From Treponema sp. (GTDB taxonomy: Bacteria; Spirochaetota; Spirochaetia; Treponematales; Treponemataceae): a stretch of 64,000 nt of DNA. Made by a program: the position numbers and the translations under genes. The stretch is taken from NCBI GenBank assembly GCA_017551545.1, contig JAFZLJ010000073.1, positions 1-64,000 of the forward strand. The letters run 5' to 3'. Shown piece after piece: positions 1 to 7,880 of this stretch (the first letter of the stretch is position 1; the number at the start of each line of letters is the position of its first letter). The notes under the pieces are model-generated. The model searched no databases. It saw nothing but the letters and a program-made list of their open reading frames with translations, and was not told the origin of the DNA.

Positions 1-561
1 GGAGGCCAGCTTACAGAAGCAGTCCGCCGCCGTCCATACAGCGTTATTCTTTTTGATGAAGTAGAAAAAGCTCACCCGGATGTATTCAACGTTCTTCTCC
101 AGGTGCTCGATGACGGACGCCTTACAGACGGACAGGGTAGGGTTGTAGACTTTAAGAATACTATTATCATAATGACAAGTAACCTGGAACAGTCAATGCT
201 GCGCCAAACCTTCCGTCCTGAATTTCTGAATCGAATTGACGAAACTGTTACCTTTGGTGAACTTAGTAAAGAACATATTAAGGCAATTGTTGGCCTCCAG
301 CTTGAACGAGTTCAAAGCCGCATAAAGGAACGAAAAATCAAGCTCAACTTTGATGATTCTGCAATGGACTTCCTGTGCGAAAAAGGCTATGACCCAACAA
401 TGGGTGCCCGTCCTGTAAAACGCGCCATCCAGAATTATGTCGAAAACAAATTGGCAAAAGAGTTGCTTTCGGGTAATATATCAGATGGTGACGAGGTTGT
501 GATTTCTTGCGAAGGTGATGACCTTGGCATAAAGAGATTGTCGGGTCAAGCCCGACAATGA
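1..561 (+). CDS. clpB: ClpB disaggregase, C-terminal part (5' end outside window)
   Basis: This is the end of an Hsp100 disaggregase, which threads aggregated proteins through its hexamer using ATP and works with DnaK. The reading frame is open from base 1. The second AAA+ domain is visible: Walker B ([11 protein letters not shown]), the sensor region (IIIMTSNL), [11 protein letters not shown] with its arginine, and the sensor-2 motif GARPVKRAI. The segment between TSNL and FRPEF is only about 8 residues, while most ClpB proteins have roughly 20 or more there. The last residues (about RLSGQARQ) and the TGA stop lie in a dispersed palindromic repeat, so the native C-terminus has been replaced or extended. 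Family identity is secure; activity of this variant is not shown. Confidence 0.93.
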   Translation, partial: GGQLTEAVRRRPYSVILFDEVEKAHPDVFNVLLQVLDDGRLTDGQGRVVDFKNTIIIMTSNLEQSMLRQTFRPEFLNRIDETVTFGELSKEHIKAIVGLQLERVQSRIKERKIKLNFDDSAMDFLCEKGYDPTMGARPVKRAIQNYVENKLAKELLSGNISDGDEVVISCEGDDLGIKRLSGQARQ

Positions 562-646
562 CAGCCTTAGGCAAGCCCGACAATGACAGCTTGTGTCATT
601 CTCGACAATGACAGTTTTTGTCATTCCCGGGCTTGACCCGGGAATC
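535..646. repeat. Dispersed palindromic repeat family A, cluster of copies
   Basis: Two full copies of a palindrome with the core GTCGGGCTTGACCCGAC or CCCGGGCTTGACCCGGG lie at 535-562 and 619-646. Two shortened pieces sit between them (about 571-588 and 595-612). The first copy overlaps the end of clpB and supplies its stop codon. Other copies in this window are near 12634, 14503-14600, 28663-28720 and 30582-30715. Confidence 0.9.
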
Positions 647-666
647 TATTATCTGAGGAAATAACT

Positions 667-1407
667 ATGACAATTAAAGATCAGGCCATTGCCTGGGTAA
701 AGGATTATTTTGAAAAAAATGGAAACAGCCAAACAAAAGCTGTAATCGGTATTTCCGGCGGAAAAGATTCTTCTACAGTTGCTGCACTTTGTTGCGCTGC
801 TCTTGGTAAAGACCGCGTAATCGGCGTAATGATGCCAAACGGCGTACAGGCAGATATAGAAGATTCTAAAAAACTCTGCGCTTTCTTGGGCATTAAAAAC
901 TACACTGTAAATATTGCAGGTGCCTACAAAGGCCTTACAGAAGAAATAAAAGCAGTTACAGGCGTTCAGGAAACTCCGGCTCAGTACAATACAAATACAC
1001 CGGCACGACTTCGCATGGCAACACTTTATTCAATTGCAGCTATAGAAGGAAACTGCCGCGTTTCAAACAACGGAAACAAAAGTGAATGCATTGCAGGTTA
1101 CTTCACACTTTGGGGCGACGGAGCAGGCGATTTTGCACCATTGGCAAATCTTTATGTAAGCCAGGTAATCCAGCTTGGAAAAGAGCTTGGCCTTCCAGAT
1201 GACTTAACTCAAAAAGCACCATCAGATGGAATGAGCGGCATGACAGACGAGCAGAAGCTTGGCTTTACCTACGACCAGCTTGAAAAAGTTGCCGAAGGAA
1301 AAACAGAAGGCATTGCACCTGAAGTTGTAGAGAAGATTCAGAAACAGATAAGTACAATGGCTTTTAAAAAAGAATTATTGAATTTGCCTAAATTTATGCC
1401 ATTATAA
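667..1407 (+). CDS. nadE: Ammonia-dependent NAD+ synthase
   Basis: It converts nicotinic acid adenine dinucleotide to NAD+ with ATP and ammonia, the last step of NAD biosynthesis, in the cytoplasm. The 246-residue protein has the N-type ATP pyrophosphatase P-loop ISGGKDSS at residues 29-36 and ends at the usual length for the short form without a glutaminase domain. Its ATG follows GAGGAAATAACT, a clear ribosome-binding site. A cluster of family A repeats fills the gap to clpB. It converges with the minus-strand ParB-like gene, leaving 10 bases between them. Confidence 0.93.
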   Translation: MTIKDQAIAWVKDYFEKNGNSQTKAVIGISGGKDSSTVAALCCAALGKDRVIGVMMPNGVQADIEDSKKLCAFLGIKNYTVNIAGAYKGLTEEIKAVTGVQETPAQYNTNTPARLRMATLYSIAAIEGNCRVSNNGNKSECIAGYFTLWGDGAGDFAPLANLYVSQVIQLGKELGLPDDLTQKAPSDGMSGMTDEQKLGFTYDQLEKVAEGKTEGIAPEVVEKIQKQISTMAFKKELLNLPKFMPL

Positions 1408-1417
1408 ATGTGGCAAT

Positions 1418-1831
1418 CTATTTTTTGTTAGAATTTTTACCGCGGAAGAAATCTTTAATTTTCTCAAAAAGATGCTTAAAGAATAAATAAATCCTATAGA
1501 AGAACCCCGGATTGCGCAGGCGTTCAAGTCGCTTGTAGCCTTCAAGGAGTTCTTCGTCTGTAAACTCCTTGCGCTGGTTGTTTTCTTCTATTTCCATTTC
1601 GAGCTGTTCAATTTCTGTAAGATTGTCTACGATGTTTGCGTGAATGTTAGTCCAGCCAAGTTCCTTTGCTGCTGTAAGACGGCGTTCTCCGGCAATAAGT
1701 TCATATTTGCTGTTAATTGTAATCGGGTTTAAAAGTCCATAGGTACGAAGACTTGCCTTGAGCTCTTCAAGATTACCAAGGTCCTTTCTAACGCGGCGCT
1801 TAACTTTAATATTCGCAATAGGAATTAACAT
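1418..1831 (-). CDS. ParB/Spo0J N-terminal-domain protein
   Basis: The 137-residue protein carries the ParB N-terminal fold: I-P-I-x-N-I-K-V near the start and the signature YELIAGERRLTAAKELGW around residues 43-60. That signature is the nucleotide (CTP)-binding motif in true ParB proteins. The helix-turn-helix and dimerisation domains are missing. Instead there is a short acidic helix and a basic C-terminal tail (residues about 105-137) rich in Phe, Lys and Arg. It starts 10 bases after the penicillin-binding protein gene on the same strand, so the two are likely co-transcribed. A role in chromosome segregation is not supported by the context. Confidence 0.75.
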   Translation of the reverse strand: MLIPIANIKVKRRVRKDLGNLEELKASLRTYGLLNPITINSKYELIAGERRLTAAKELGWTNIHANIVDNLTEIEQLEMEIEENNQRKEFTDEELLEGYKRLERLRNPGFFYRIYLFFKHLFEKIKDFFRGKNSNKK

Positions 1832-1841
1832 CGCTTACACA

Positions 1842-4418
1842 TTATTCCATTAAATAATTATAGTCAATATCAGAATCGGAATCTTCTGGTCTTATAACAG
1901 TAGAAGACTGTTCTTCATAACTATATGAATTGTTAAGATCCTCATCCTTACTAAAATCATAACCAGGCTTCTGGAAATCAAGATTATAAGAAAGAGGAGT
2001 TGTATCTATAGAAGTGGCCCACCATTGACCAGACTGATACATTTCTTTTTCAAGACGTGTAACTGCAATTATAGAATTAGTTGTATTTGAATGAACAGTA
2101 CAGAAATCTGTAGGAACTGTACCAGAAAGGAACCACTGGGTTGTCTTATGGTCACCACATGCATCTGTAAGTAATTGTCCGCTTACAGAACAAACAGTTG
2201 CTTCAATTACACCTTCAAGCGGCTTGTTCCAGTCTTTAGAAGGCAAATCGCTGTTGATTTCACCCATAAAATCACCCCAGGCATAACCTGCAAGAGTAGA
2301 ACCTGTAATATTCAAACCAAGAGACTGTCCTGGCTTATCAAATCCGAACCAGAAGGCAGCAGCGTAATATGGAGTAAATCCACAAGTCCAGGCATCGGCC
2401 CAGTTTTGTGTAGTACCGGTTTTACCTGCGGCAGGCATTCTGTAAGAACGTCCATTTGCAGCTTTATATTCAAACTTGCCCTTTTGTCCGGCAAGAGTAC
2501 CACCACCGTTTACAGTCTGTTCAAGAAGCTTTGTCATAACAAAAGCAGTCTGTTCAGAAATAACCTGAATCTTATCACCTTTGGCAGTCTGTTCTTTACG
2601 GATATCAAGCTCCGGAGTAAGAATTACGTTTCCGTTTTTATCTTCTACAGTGCGGATTGCCATTGGAGTAACTTCTTTACCACCGTTAGCAAAAATTGCG
2701 TAGGCACGAGCCATTTCTATAGGACGAACAGAACATACACCAAGTCCAATAGGGTAACCCGCAACAAATGCGCGGCTAGGAAGCTCTTCTTTAGAAATAC
2801 CAAGCAATGCAACTGCACGGTTAATTGCAGCCTCAAAGCCAATTCCATCAAGTACTTTAAGAGAAGGCACGTTCATAGAGTGAATGAGCGCATAGTAAAG
2901 TGAAACATTACCCATCCATTCGCCCTTGAAGTTTTGTGGAATATAAGGCTTACCGTCTGCAGTATGGAATACAACAGGAGTGTCGGAAATTTGAGTAGCA
3001 GGTGTGAACTGCCTTGAATCAATTGCGGCAGAGTAGTAAAGAGGCTTAAAGGTAGAACCAGGCTGAACCTTTGCCTGAACGGCACGAATAAACTGATTTT
3101 CCTGATCATACTTGCTTCCGCCTACAAGAGCATCAATATAACCTGTTGAAGGTTCAATACAAATCATTGTTCCTTCGATTGTTGTTTTTTCTGCTTCCTG
3201 TTTTGCAAGTGTTGTAGCCTTATTTACAATATCAATTTTAAGTCTATCTGTTCCGGTCATCATCGAAATAACATCAAGCACCGGATTAATTTTGTTTATA
3301 TAAGTTGAATTAGCAACAACCTGAGCACGCTGTTCACTTACCTTAAGCGACGGAATATCAAAGATAAGAGAAAGCATTTCTGTTAAAGGAATGTATATAC
3401 TTGTTGAAAGGTCGCCTCTTGTAGAATGCTCACGCTGGTAAAGATAGTTTGCGCGTTCAATATATTTTTCCATTACAGACTGTGCAACTGCCTGATGCTG
3501 AAGATTCAAAGTTGTATTTACAGTAAAGCCCGAAGAATAAATATCATCAGAACCGTAAATCATGTTGCCAAGCTCACGGCGAACGTATTCACTGAACCAT
3601 GGAGCTTTATCGTCGCGAACCATGTAGGCACTTGCAGAAGTTCGTGTGTAATCAAAGGTTGCCCAGTAATCTTCAAAAGAAGTATCTGCTTCTTCCTGAG
3701 TAATATAGTTTGCAGCAACCATTGAAGCAAGAACGTTTTTCTGCATGTTCATTGCACGGTTAGGATGATCAAAAGGATTATAGTAAGCCGGGTTCGAAAG
3801 CTGAATTACAAGAATAGCAGCTTCTGCCGGAGTGATTTCCTGTGCGTTGTGACCAAAGTAATATTTAGAAGCGGCATTTACACCATAGGTTCCGCCACCA
3901 AAGTAGATTTTGTTCAGATAAAGTTCAAGGAGTTCGTTCTTAGTGTAGCGTCGCTCCATCTGAATAGCCCACCACAATTCCTTGATTTTTCGAATTACAG
4001 ATTTATCTGTACGGTCACAATACAAGGTTCCTGCAATCTGCTGGGTAAGGGTAGAACCACCACCAAGCGACTGGAATGTAAGAATACCAACAACACCACG
4101 CATGATAGCCTTAAGATTATAACCGTTATGAGAGAAGAAAACCCTGTCCTCACGAGTGATAAGAGCATCAACCATGTGCTGAGGAAGGTCATTGTAAGCA
4201 ATTATTTCGCGTTTTTCATCAGAAGAAAACTCTGTGATGATTTCGCCATTTATATCAAGCAGTTTTGTAGGCAGAGCATTGTCAAACTCTGTAAAATACT
4301 CCGAGTTTTTAATGTTCTGTGTTTCCGAAAGTGCCCAGCCAAGTACAGCGCCCATTCCACATGTAAATACAAAAAGCAGGCTTAAGAACACAACTGCTGA
4401 TTTTTTCACCTTAATCAT
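1842..4418 (-). CDS. Class A penicillin-binding protein (PBP1A type)
   Basis: This bifunctional enzyme polymerises lipid II and cross-links peptidoglycan at the inner membrane. Counting from the chosen start (858 aa), it has a short cytoplasmic N-terminus and one membrane helix (about residues 7-28). A GT51 transglycosylase domain follows, with the catalytic Glu in REDRVFF (about 90) and GGGSTLTQQ (about 119). The transpeptidase domain has STFK (455-458), SMN (514-516) and KTGT (666-669). The frame stays open 27 codons further upstream, but that part reads through a minus-strand terminator. The start at 4418 also matches a promoter (TTGAAT, 17 bases, TATAAT) ending 7 bases before the ATG, so the message is probably leaderless. 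Confidence 0.93.
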   Translation of the reverse strand: MIKVKKSAVVFLSLLFVFTCGMGAVLGWALSETQNIKNSEYFTEFDNALPTKLLDINGEIITEFSSDEKREIIAYNDLPQHMVDALITREDRVFFSHNGYNLKAIMRGVVGILTFQSLGGGSTLTQQIAGTLYCDRTDKSVIRKIKELWWAIQMERRYTKNELLELYLNKIYFGGGTYGVNAASKYYFGHNAQEITPAEAAILVIQLSNPAYYNPFDHPNRAMNMQKNVLASMVAANYITQEEADTSFEDYWATFDYTRTSASAYMVRDDKAPWFSEYVRRELGNMIYGSDDIYSSGFTVNTTLNLQHQAVAQSVMEKYIERANYLYQREHSTRGDLSTSIYIPLTEMLSLIFDIPSLKVSEQRAQVVANSTYINKINPVLDVISMMTGTDRLKIDIVNKATTLAKQEAEKTTIEGTMICIEPSTGYIDALVGGSKYDQENQFIRAVQAKVQPGSTFKPLYYSAAIDSRQFTPATQISDTPVVFHTADGKPYIPQNFKGEWMGNVSLYYALIHSMNVPSLKVLDGIGFEAAINRAVALLGISKEELPSRAFVAGYPIGLGVCSVRPIEMARAYAIFANGGKEVTPMAIRTVEDKNGNVILTPELDIRKEQTAKGDKIQVISEQTAFVMTKLLEQTVNGGGTLAGQKGKFEYKAANGRSYRMPAAGKTGTTQNWADAWTCGFTPYYAAAFWFGFDKPGQSLGLNITGSTLAGYAWGDFMGEINSDLPSKDWNKPLEGVIEATVCSVSGQLLTDACGDHKTTQWFLSGTVPTDFCTVHSNTTNSIIAVTRLEKEMYQSGQWWATSIDTTPLSYNLDFQKPGYDFSKDEDLNNSYSYEEQSSTVIRPEDSDSDIDYNYLME

Positions 4419-4425
4419 AAAGTAT

Positions 4426-4454
4426 ATTATAGTAAAAAATGTGTGTTGATTCAA
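4426..4454 (-). promoter_or_regulatory. Promoter of the PBP gene, leaderless type
   Basis: On the minus strand TTGAAT and TATAAT are separated by 17 bases. The -10 box ends 7 bases before the ATG at 4418, so the expected transcription start falls on the start codon. No Shine-Dalgarno sequence is present. Confidence 0.6.
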
Positions 4455-4456
4455 CC

Positions 4457-4484
4457 AAAAAAAAAGGCACGGATAGACCGTGCC
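4457..4484 (-). terminator. Rho-independent terminator (minus strand)
   Basis: The stem GGCACGG/CCGTGCC with a 5-base loop is followed on the minus strand by nine T residues. It lies upstream of the PBP promoter and closes a transcript coming from the right, probably the small RNA candidate below. Confidence 0.8.
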
Positions 4485-4546
4485 ATGCCCATTAGGCAAT
4501 CAGGGACATGGGTGGGAGGGGAAATGTCCCTGATATTTTAAATATC
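4457..4546 (-). ncRNA. Candidate small RNA with a C-rich loop
   Basis: A minus-strand transcript ending at the terminator 4457-4484 would contain a perfect 10-bp hairpin (arms 4524-4533 and 4500-4509). Its 14-base loop is almost all pyrimidine and includes CCCCUCCC, which can pair with Shine-Dalgarno sequences. A small AT hairpin (GATATTTTAAATATC, 4532-4546) precedes it. A -10-like TATAAC lies at 4551-4556, but no good -35 is visible. No open frame is present. The structure is seen directly; the RNA itself is inferred. Confidence 0.45.
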
Positions 4547-4610
4547 GGGTGTTATACGCTAAATCTTTAATGGAATTTAAAAAAAATACATCATTATATG
4601 CCCACCCACG

Positions 4611-4698
4611 CGTCATTGCGAGCGCAGCGTGGCAATCCAGAGCCCAGACCCAATGCCTTCATCCGTCATTGCGAGCCACGAAGTGGCGTGGCAATCCA
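4611..4698. repeat. Dispersed palindromic repeat family B, two direct copies
   Basis: Copies at 4611-4639 and 4664-4698 both run in the orientation CGTCATTGCGAG ... GTGGCAATCCA. The second has the inner palindrome CCACGAAGTGGCGTGG. They belong to a repeat type known from many bacterial genomes. Confidence 0.9.
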
Positions 4699-4798
4699 GT
4701 TATAAAAATCAATAAATCTATGTTATATACCCCGTTTTTTTGTAAGAAGTCCACTTTTTTTTCAAATTTATATATGTAAAATAATTTATTTTTGTATG

Positions 4799-4884
4799 TG
4801 GATTGCCACGTCGTACACTTCGTTACCTCCTCGCAATGACGTGTTGTTTCGTCATTGCGAGCCACGTAGTGGCGTGGCAATCCA
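4799..4884. repeat. Repeat family B, inverted doublet upstream of the GIY-YIG gene
   Basis: A minus-oriented copy (4799-4841) and a plus-oriented copy (4850-4884) face each other 8 bases apart. The plus copy ends 16 bases before the start codon of the GIY-YIG gene. Confidence 0.9.
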
Positions 4885-4900
4885 TATACCAGGAGGCATA

Positions 4901-5182
4901 ATGAAATCATATATCTACATTGTATTCAACAAACGAAACGGCACATTATATACTGGGGTAACTTCTAACTTAAAGAAAAGGATTTATGAACACAAAAACA
5001 AAGTTTATGATAGCTTTACATCTAAATATGATGTAAACAAACTGGGTTATTATGAAGAATATAATGATATTAACCAGGCAATAGAAAGAGAAAAACAAAT
5101 AAAAGCTGGTTCCAGAAAAAAGAAAATGAGTCTGATTGAATCAATAAATCCAAGCTGGGAAGATTTGACGTATTTGTTATAG
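4901..5182 (+). CDS. Small GIY-YIG nuclease, flanked by repeats
   Basis: The 93-residue protein is a minimal GIY-YIG endonuclease domain of the UvrC N-terminal/YhbQ type. It begins with YIYIVFNKRNGTLYTGVT, where the two halves of the GIY-YIG motif appear as Y-I-V and Y-T-G. It continues with an arginine in LKKRIYEHK and the glutamate of AIEREKQIK. The start at 4901 follows AGGAGG at 4890-4895; an upstream extension of the frame would only translate repeat sequence. The gene sits between family B repeats in opposite orientation (4850-4884 and 5197-5231). Its natural substrate is unknown; a link to the repeats is inferred from position. Confidence 0.85.
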   Translation: MKSYIYIVFNKRNGTLYTGVTSNLKKRIYEHKNKVYDSFTSKYDVNKLGYYEEYNDINQAIEREKQIKAGSRKKKMSLIESINPSWEDLTYLL

Positions 5183-5196
5183 GGCATTCACATGAC

Positions 5197-5231
5197 TGGA
5201 TTGCCACGTCGCTGCGCTCCTCGCAATGACG
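5197..5231 (-). repeat. Repeat family B, copy downstream of the GIY-YIG gene
   Basis: The sequence reads TGGATTGCCACG ... CTCGCAATGACG. It is inverted relative to the copy at 4850-4884, so the nuclease gene lies between two inverted repeats. Confidence 0.9.
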
Positions 5232-5266
5232 GAGGAGGTGGGGGCGGCGGGTAGGTAGAGCTGTTA

Positions 5267-6295
5267 TTACTCATCCTCGCTAATCTGAAGGTCAACAGTC
5301 AAATTTACCTTATAAGATCGCCCTTTGGTAACGGAAATGCTTCGGACAATTTCGTAGTCGCCGATTCCGCAGCGGATTTTGTGGTCGCCTTCGGAAATTT
5401 CTACTTCTTTGCCTAAATCTTCGAATTTTTCGTCGTCCAGGTAGACTGTAGCGCCTTCTGGAGCGGTGATTATTACTGTTGGTTCAATGCTTTTAAGAAC
5501 AATTTCTAAATCGGTGATTTTTGCCTGGTCTATACGAACCTTGCGAACTTCTGTTCTGTAGTTTTCAGAAATTACAGAAATATTGTGAATGCCTGTTCCA
5601 AGAACAAAGCCCTTTTGTGCATCCTGGAGCAGATAGGCGTTGTTATCAATAAAAATAGAAATATTTTCATCAAGACCGTCAGCTTTTGAATCTGCGGCTT
5701 CTGGAGTCGAAAGCTTAATTTTTAAAAGACCTTTGTCACTCAAGATAGGGCGCACTGTAATTGCAATTTTTGCATTCATTACTTCGTCTGGTACACCTTT
5801 CATTACCTGCTGAAGGCGTAAAAATACAAAATTGCCCTGTGCCGAAGGAATTGCTTCAATTGTTTTTGTATACTGATTTGTTTTGAATTGTGCATTTTTT
5901 GTAAGCGGTAACTGTAAAATCCACGAAAGCTTGCCTGGAACTACTCCAAAGAAAATCTTACTGCCGGAATAATCAATCTGCTGTGCTTTTGGGGCTGGTT
6001 TAATTTCGTCGTAAATATATGCGCCGCAGCAGTCACGCCACATTGCCATATCTTCCGGGATTTCCATTTTGAACTCTATTCCTTCAAGAAAAAGCCGTTC
6101 TTCTGGAATATAAACTGCAAGAGCGTCATTAAGGCCAACTTTTTTTGTTACTGCAAATGAAGCGTCTTCGGTAAGTTCAACAACATGACACTGCGCTACA
6201 CGGAAGGTTTCTGCATAAAGTGATGAAAAGCTTGTGAATGCAATAGCAATCAAAAGAAAAGAGAAAATGAGTTTTCTTTTTACATCAGCATACAT
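5267..6295 (-). CDS. Secreted PEGA-like domain protein
   Basis: This 342-residue exported protein has a signal peptide (basic start, then hydrophobic residues about 10-26, ending LYAE). The middle is mostly beta-strand sequence without a clear family. The C-terminal third has two stretches resembling PEGA domains, small surface-associated beta folds: ISIFIDNNAYLLQ...VLGTGIHNISV and VIITAPEGATVYLDDEKF...EISEGDHKIR. It is the last gene after the M23 peptidase, 26 bases downstream, with AAGGA before the ATG. A role in the envelope, possibly linked to the peptidase, is inferred from context only. Confidence 0.6.
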   Translation of the reverse strand: MYADVKRKLIFSFLLIAIAFTSFSSLYAETFRVAQCHVVELTEDASFAVTKKVGLNDALAVYIPEERLFLEGIEFKMEIPEDMAMWRDCCGAYIYDEIKPAPKAQQIDYSGSKIFFGVVPGKLSWILQLPLTKNAQFKTNQYTKTIEAIPSAQGNFVFLRLQQVMKGVPDEVMNAKIAITVRPILSDKGLLKIKLSTPEAADSKADGLDENISIFIDNNAYLLQDAQKGFVLGTGIHNISVISENYRTEVRKVRIDQAKITDLEIVLKSIEPTVIITAPEGATVYLDDEKFEDLGKEVEISEGDHKIRCGIGDYEIVRSISVTKGRSYKVNLTVDLQISEDE

Positions 6296-6321
6296 CGGGT
6301 TTTCCTTATCTGCAAAATCTT

Positions 6322-7323
6322 TCAGTTCTTTTTTAAATCTATAACAGATTCCGGATCCTGCGCAACTCCACCCTGGCGAATTTCAAAATGCAGGTGATCA
6401 CCTGTAGCCATTCCCGTATGTCCTACATAACCTATTATATCACCTTTTCGTACAAATTGATACTGATTTATGCAAATTGATTTCAAATGTGCGTAAACGC
6501 TTGTCATTTTTCCTGTATCGTGAGTTAGGATGATGTAATTTCCAAAAGTAGGGTCATTTTCAATACAGTAGGCGGCATGACCATCTTTTACTGCATAAAC
6601 AGGAGTTCCTTCCGGAGCAGCTAAATCAATTCCGTTGTGATCTTTCCATTCACCGCTGATAGGATTTTGTCTTTTTCCAAAGCCCGATGAAACCCAGAAA
6701 GTTCCTTTTGCAAGCGGAAGTCCAAGATAGGAATCAAGGAAATAAAAACGCTCGGTAGAAGAAAACTTTTTGCTTGTTAAGAAAATATATTCTTCTCCGT
6801 CTATGATAAAATAATAGTCGCTGGCGGTTAATTGAGTGTCTGCATATTTTTCGTGTAAAAGGATTTCAAGTGCAGTAGAATCGTCGTCTATGTTTTGTTT
6901 TATAAAAAGGCCCGGAACAGTAGGAATTATAACAGTTTTTCCTATGAGCGAGTCTGTTGAATTCTGAATTTTATTAAGTGTGGCAAAAGTGTCGTAAGGA
7001 ATATTGCAGCGTGAAGCAAGAGAAATAAGCTGAGAATCGCTCCAGTGCAGGTCTGCCTTATCATCTTGAGTAAAGGTATGAACAAAAAAAAGAAAATCAG
7101 GTTTTTGATTTCGTTTTATGATTTTGTAGTTGTCTTCAACAATACGGTTATATTCGTCAAAAATAGGATTGTTTCGCGCAGTTTTAAGTCTTTGTAATTC
7201 AGGAAGAGTTTGGGTATTTATTACAATAGGATTTTCTGCTGTTTGTGCAGATAAGGCAGTTCGCGGCAGTAAAAATGTAATAAGAAAAAATGCTGCTGTA
7301 AGAATCTTTTTAGCCAGATTCAT
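6322..7323 (-). CDS. Exported M23 family metallopeptidase with LysM-like region
   Basis: Probably a periplasmic peptidoglycan endopeptidase or a regulator of one. The 333-residue protein has a signal peptide (about 1-26). A LysM-like segment follows around residues 95-145 (SQLISLASRCNIPYDTFATLN and IGKTVIIP). The C-terminal M23 (LytM) domain has the zinc-site motifs HNGIDLAAPEGTPV and HLHFEIRQGG and the further histidine in VYAHLKS, so the active site looks complete. Its ATG overlaps the stop of the upstream small membrane protein (TAATG), so translation is coupled. Confidence 0.88.
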   Translation of the reverse strand: MNLAKKILTAAFFLITFLLPRTALSAQTAENPIVINTQTLPELQRLKTARNNPIFDEYNRIVEDNYKIIKRNQKPDFLFFVHTFTQDDKADLHWSDSQLISLASRCNIPYDTFATLNKIQNSTDSLIGKTVIIPTVPGLFIKQNIDDDSTALEILLHEKYADTQLTASDYYFIIDGEEYIFLTSKKFSSTERFYFLDSYLGLPLAKGTFWVSSGFGKRQNPISGEWKDHNGIDLAAPEGTPVYAVKDGHAAYCIENDPTFGNYIILTHDTGKMTSVYAHLKSICINQYQFVRKGDIIGYVGHTGMATGDHLHFEIRQGGVAQDPESVIDLKKN

Positions 7324-7532
7324 TATGACTTCCGTTTTCTAAAAAAGATTTTTCGAATTATAAGACCAAGAATGAGTGCGGCGCACAAAATGAGCACCGT
7401 TGCAGTGTAGATGCGTGGTGCCGAGGTAGAAAACTTCCATAAAGGGAAAACCAGGACAATGGTTGCAGCAACACAAGCCGCTATAAGCAGCAGGATTCTT
7501 AAGAATACAATGAATTTGCCCTTTGCCCGCAT
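7323..7532 (-). CDS. Small two-helix membrane protein
   Basis: This 69-residue protein has two hydrophobic segments (about residues 7-30 and 38-60) joined by a short loop, and a basic C-terminal end (IIRKIFFRKRKS). No family is recognised. GAGGGGAA precedes its ATG. It lies between the ferredoxin gene (24 bases upstream) and the M23 peptidase, sharing one base with the latter. It is likely part of the same envelope operon. Confidence 0.6.
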   Translation of the reverse strand: MRAKGKFIVFLRILLLIAACVAATIVLVFPLWKFSTSAPRIYTATVLILCAALILGLIIRKIFFRKRKS

Positions 7533-7556
7533 GGTTCCCCTCTATAAAATAGCTAA

Positions 7557-7724
7557 TTATTCTTCAACGATAGCGTCGGCAGGACAGTCTGCAACACAAG
7601 TGCCGCAAGAAATACATTTTTCCTGATCGATTACGCGTGCATCGTCTTTTTCTGAAATTGCTCCAACCGGACAGTCTGGTTCACAAGCTCCACAGTTTAC
7701 ACAAGCATCAGTTACTTTAAACAT
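7557..7724 (-). CDS. 2[4Fe-4S] ferredoxin
   Basis: A 55-residue electron carrier of the clostridial type. Two cluster-binding motifs are intact: CVNCGACEPDCPVGAI near residue 8 and CISCGTCVADCPADAI near residue 37. The acidic composition and the length are typical. TTAGGAGCGATAT before the ATG is a good ribosome-binding site. It would carry electrons for anaerobic redox enzymes; which ones cannot be told from the neighbours. Confidence 0.93.
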   Translation of the reverse strand: MFKVTDACVNCGACEPDCPVGAISEKDDARVIDQEKCISCGTCVADCPADAIVEE

Positions 7725-7787
7725 TATATCGCTCCTAAATAATGATATATATAAAATAATACATCATAAATATGCATTTTACAAGTG

Positions 7788-7879
7788 TGGATTGCCACGC
7801 CCTTCGGGCTCGTAATGACGGACTTTGCAAATGCACCAACGCATCACGTCATTGCGAGGGCGAAGCCCGTGGCAATCCA
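7788..7879. repeat. Repeat family B, inverted doublet
   Basis: A minus-oriented copy (7788-7820) and a plus-oriented copy (7847-7879) are separated by 26 bases. The pair lies between the ferredoxin promoter region and the stop codon of the SGNH lipoprotein, one base from that stop. Confidence 0.88.
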
Positions 7880-7880
7880 T

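Noticed and set aside
2175-2903. 242-codon frame on the plus strand inside the PBP gene
   Set aside because: The minus strand has clear PBP motifs throughout; the plus frame is a shadow without family resemblance.
3765-4385. 206-codon plus-strand frame inside the PBP gene
   Set aside because: It lies opposite the transglycosylase domain and has no coding character of its own.
4611-5231. Possible CRISPR array from the repeated 30-40 bp units
   Set aside because: Copies are palindromic, differ in orientation and spacing, and no similar-length unique spacers or cas genes are present.
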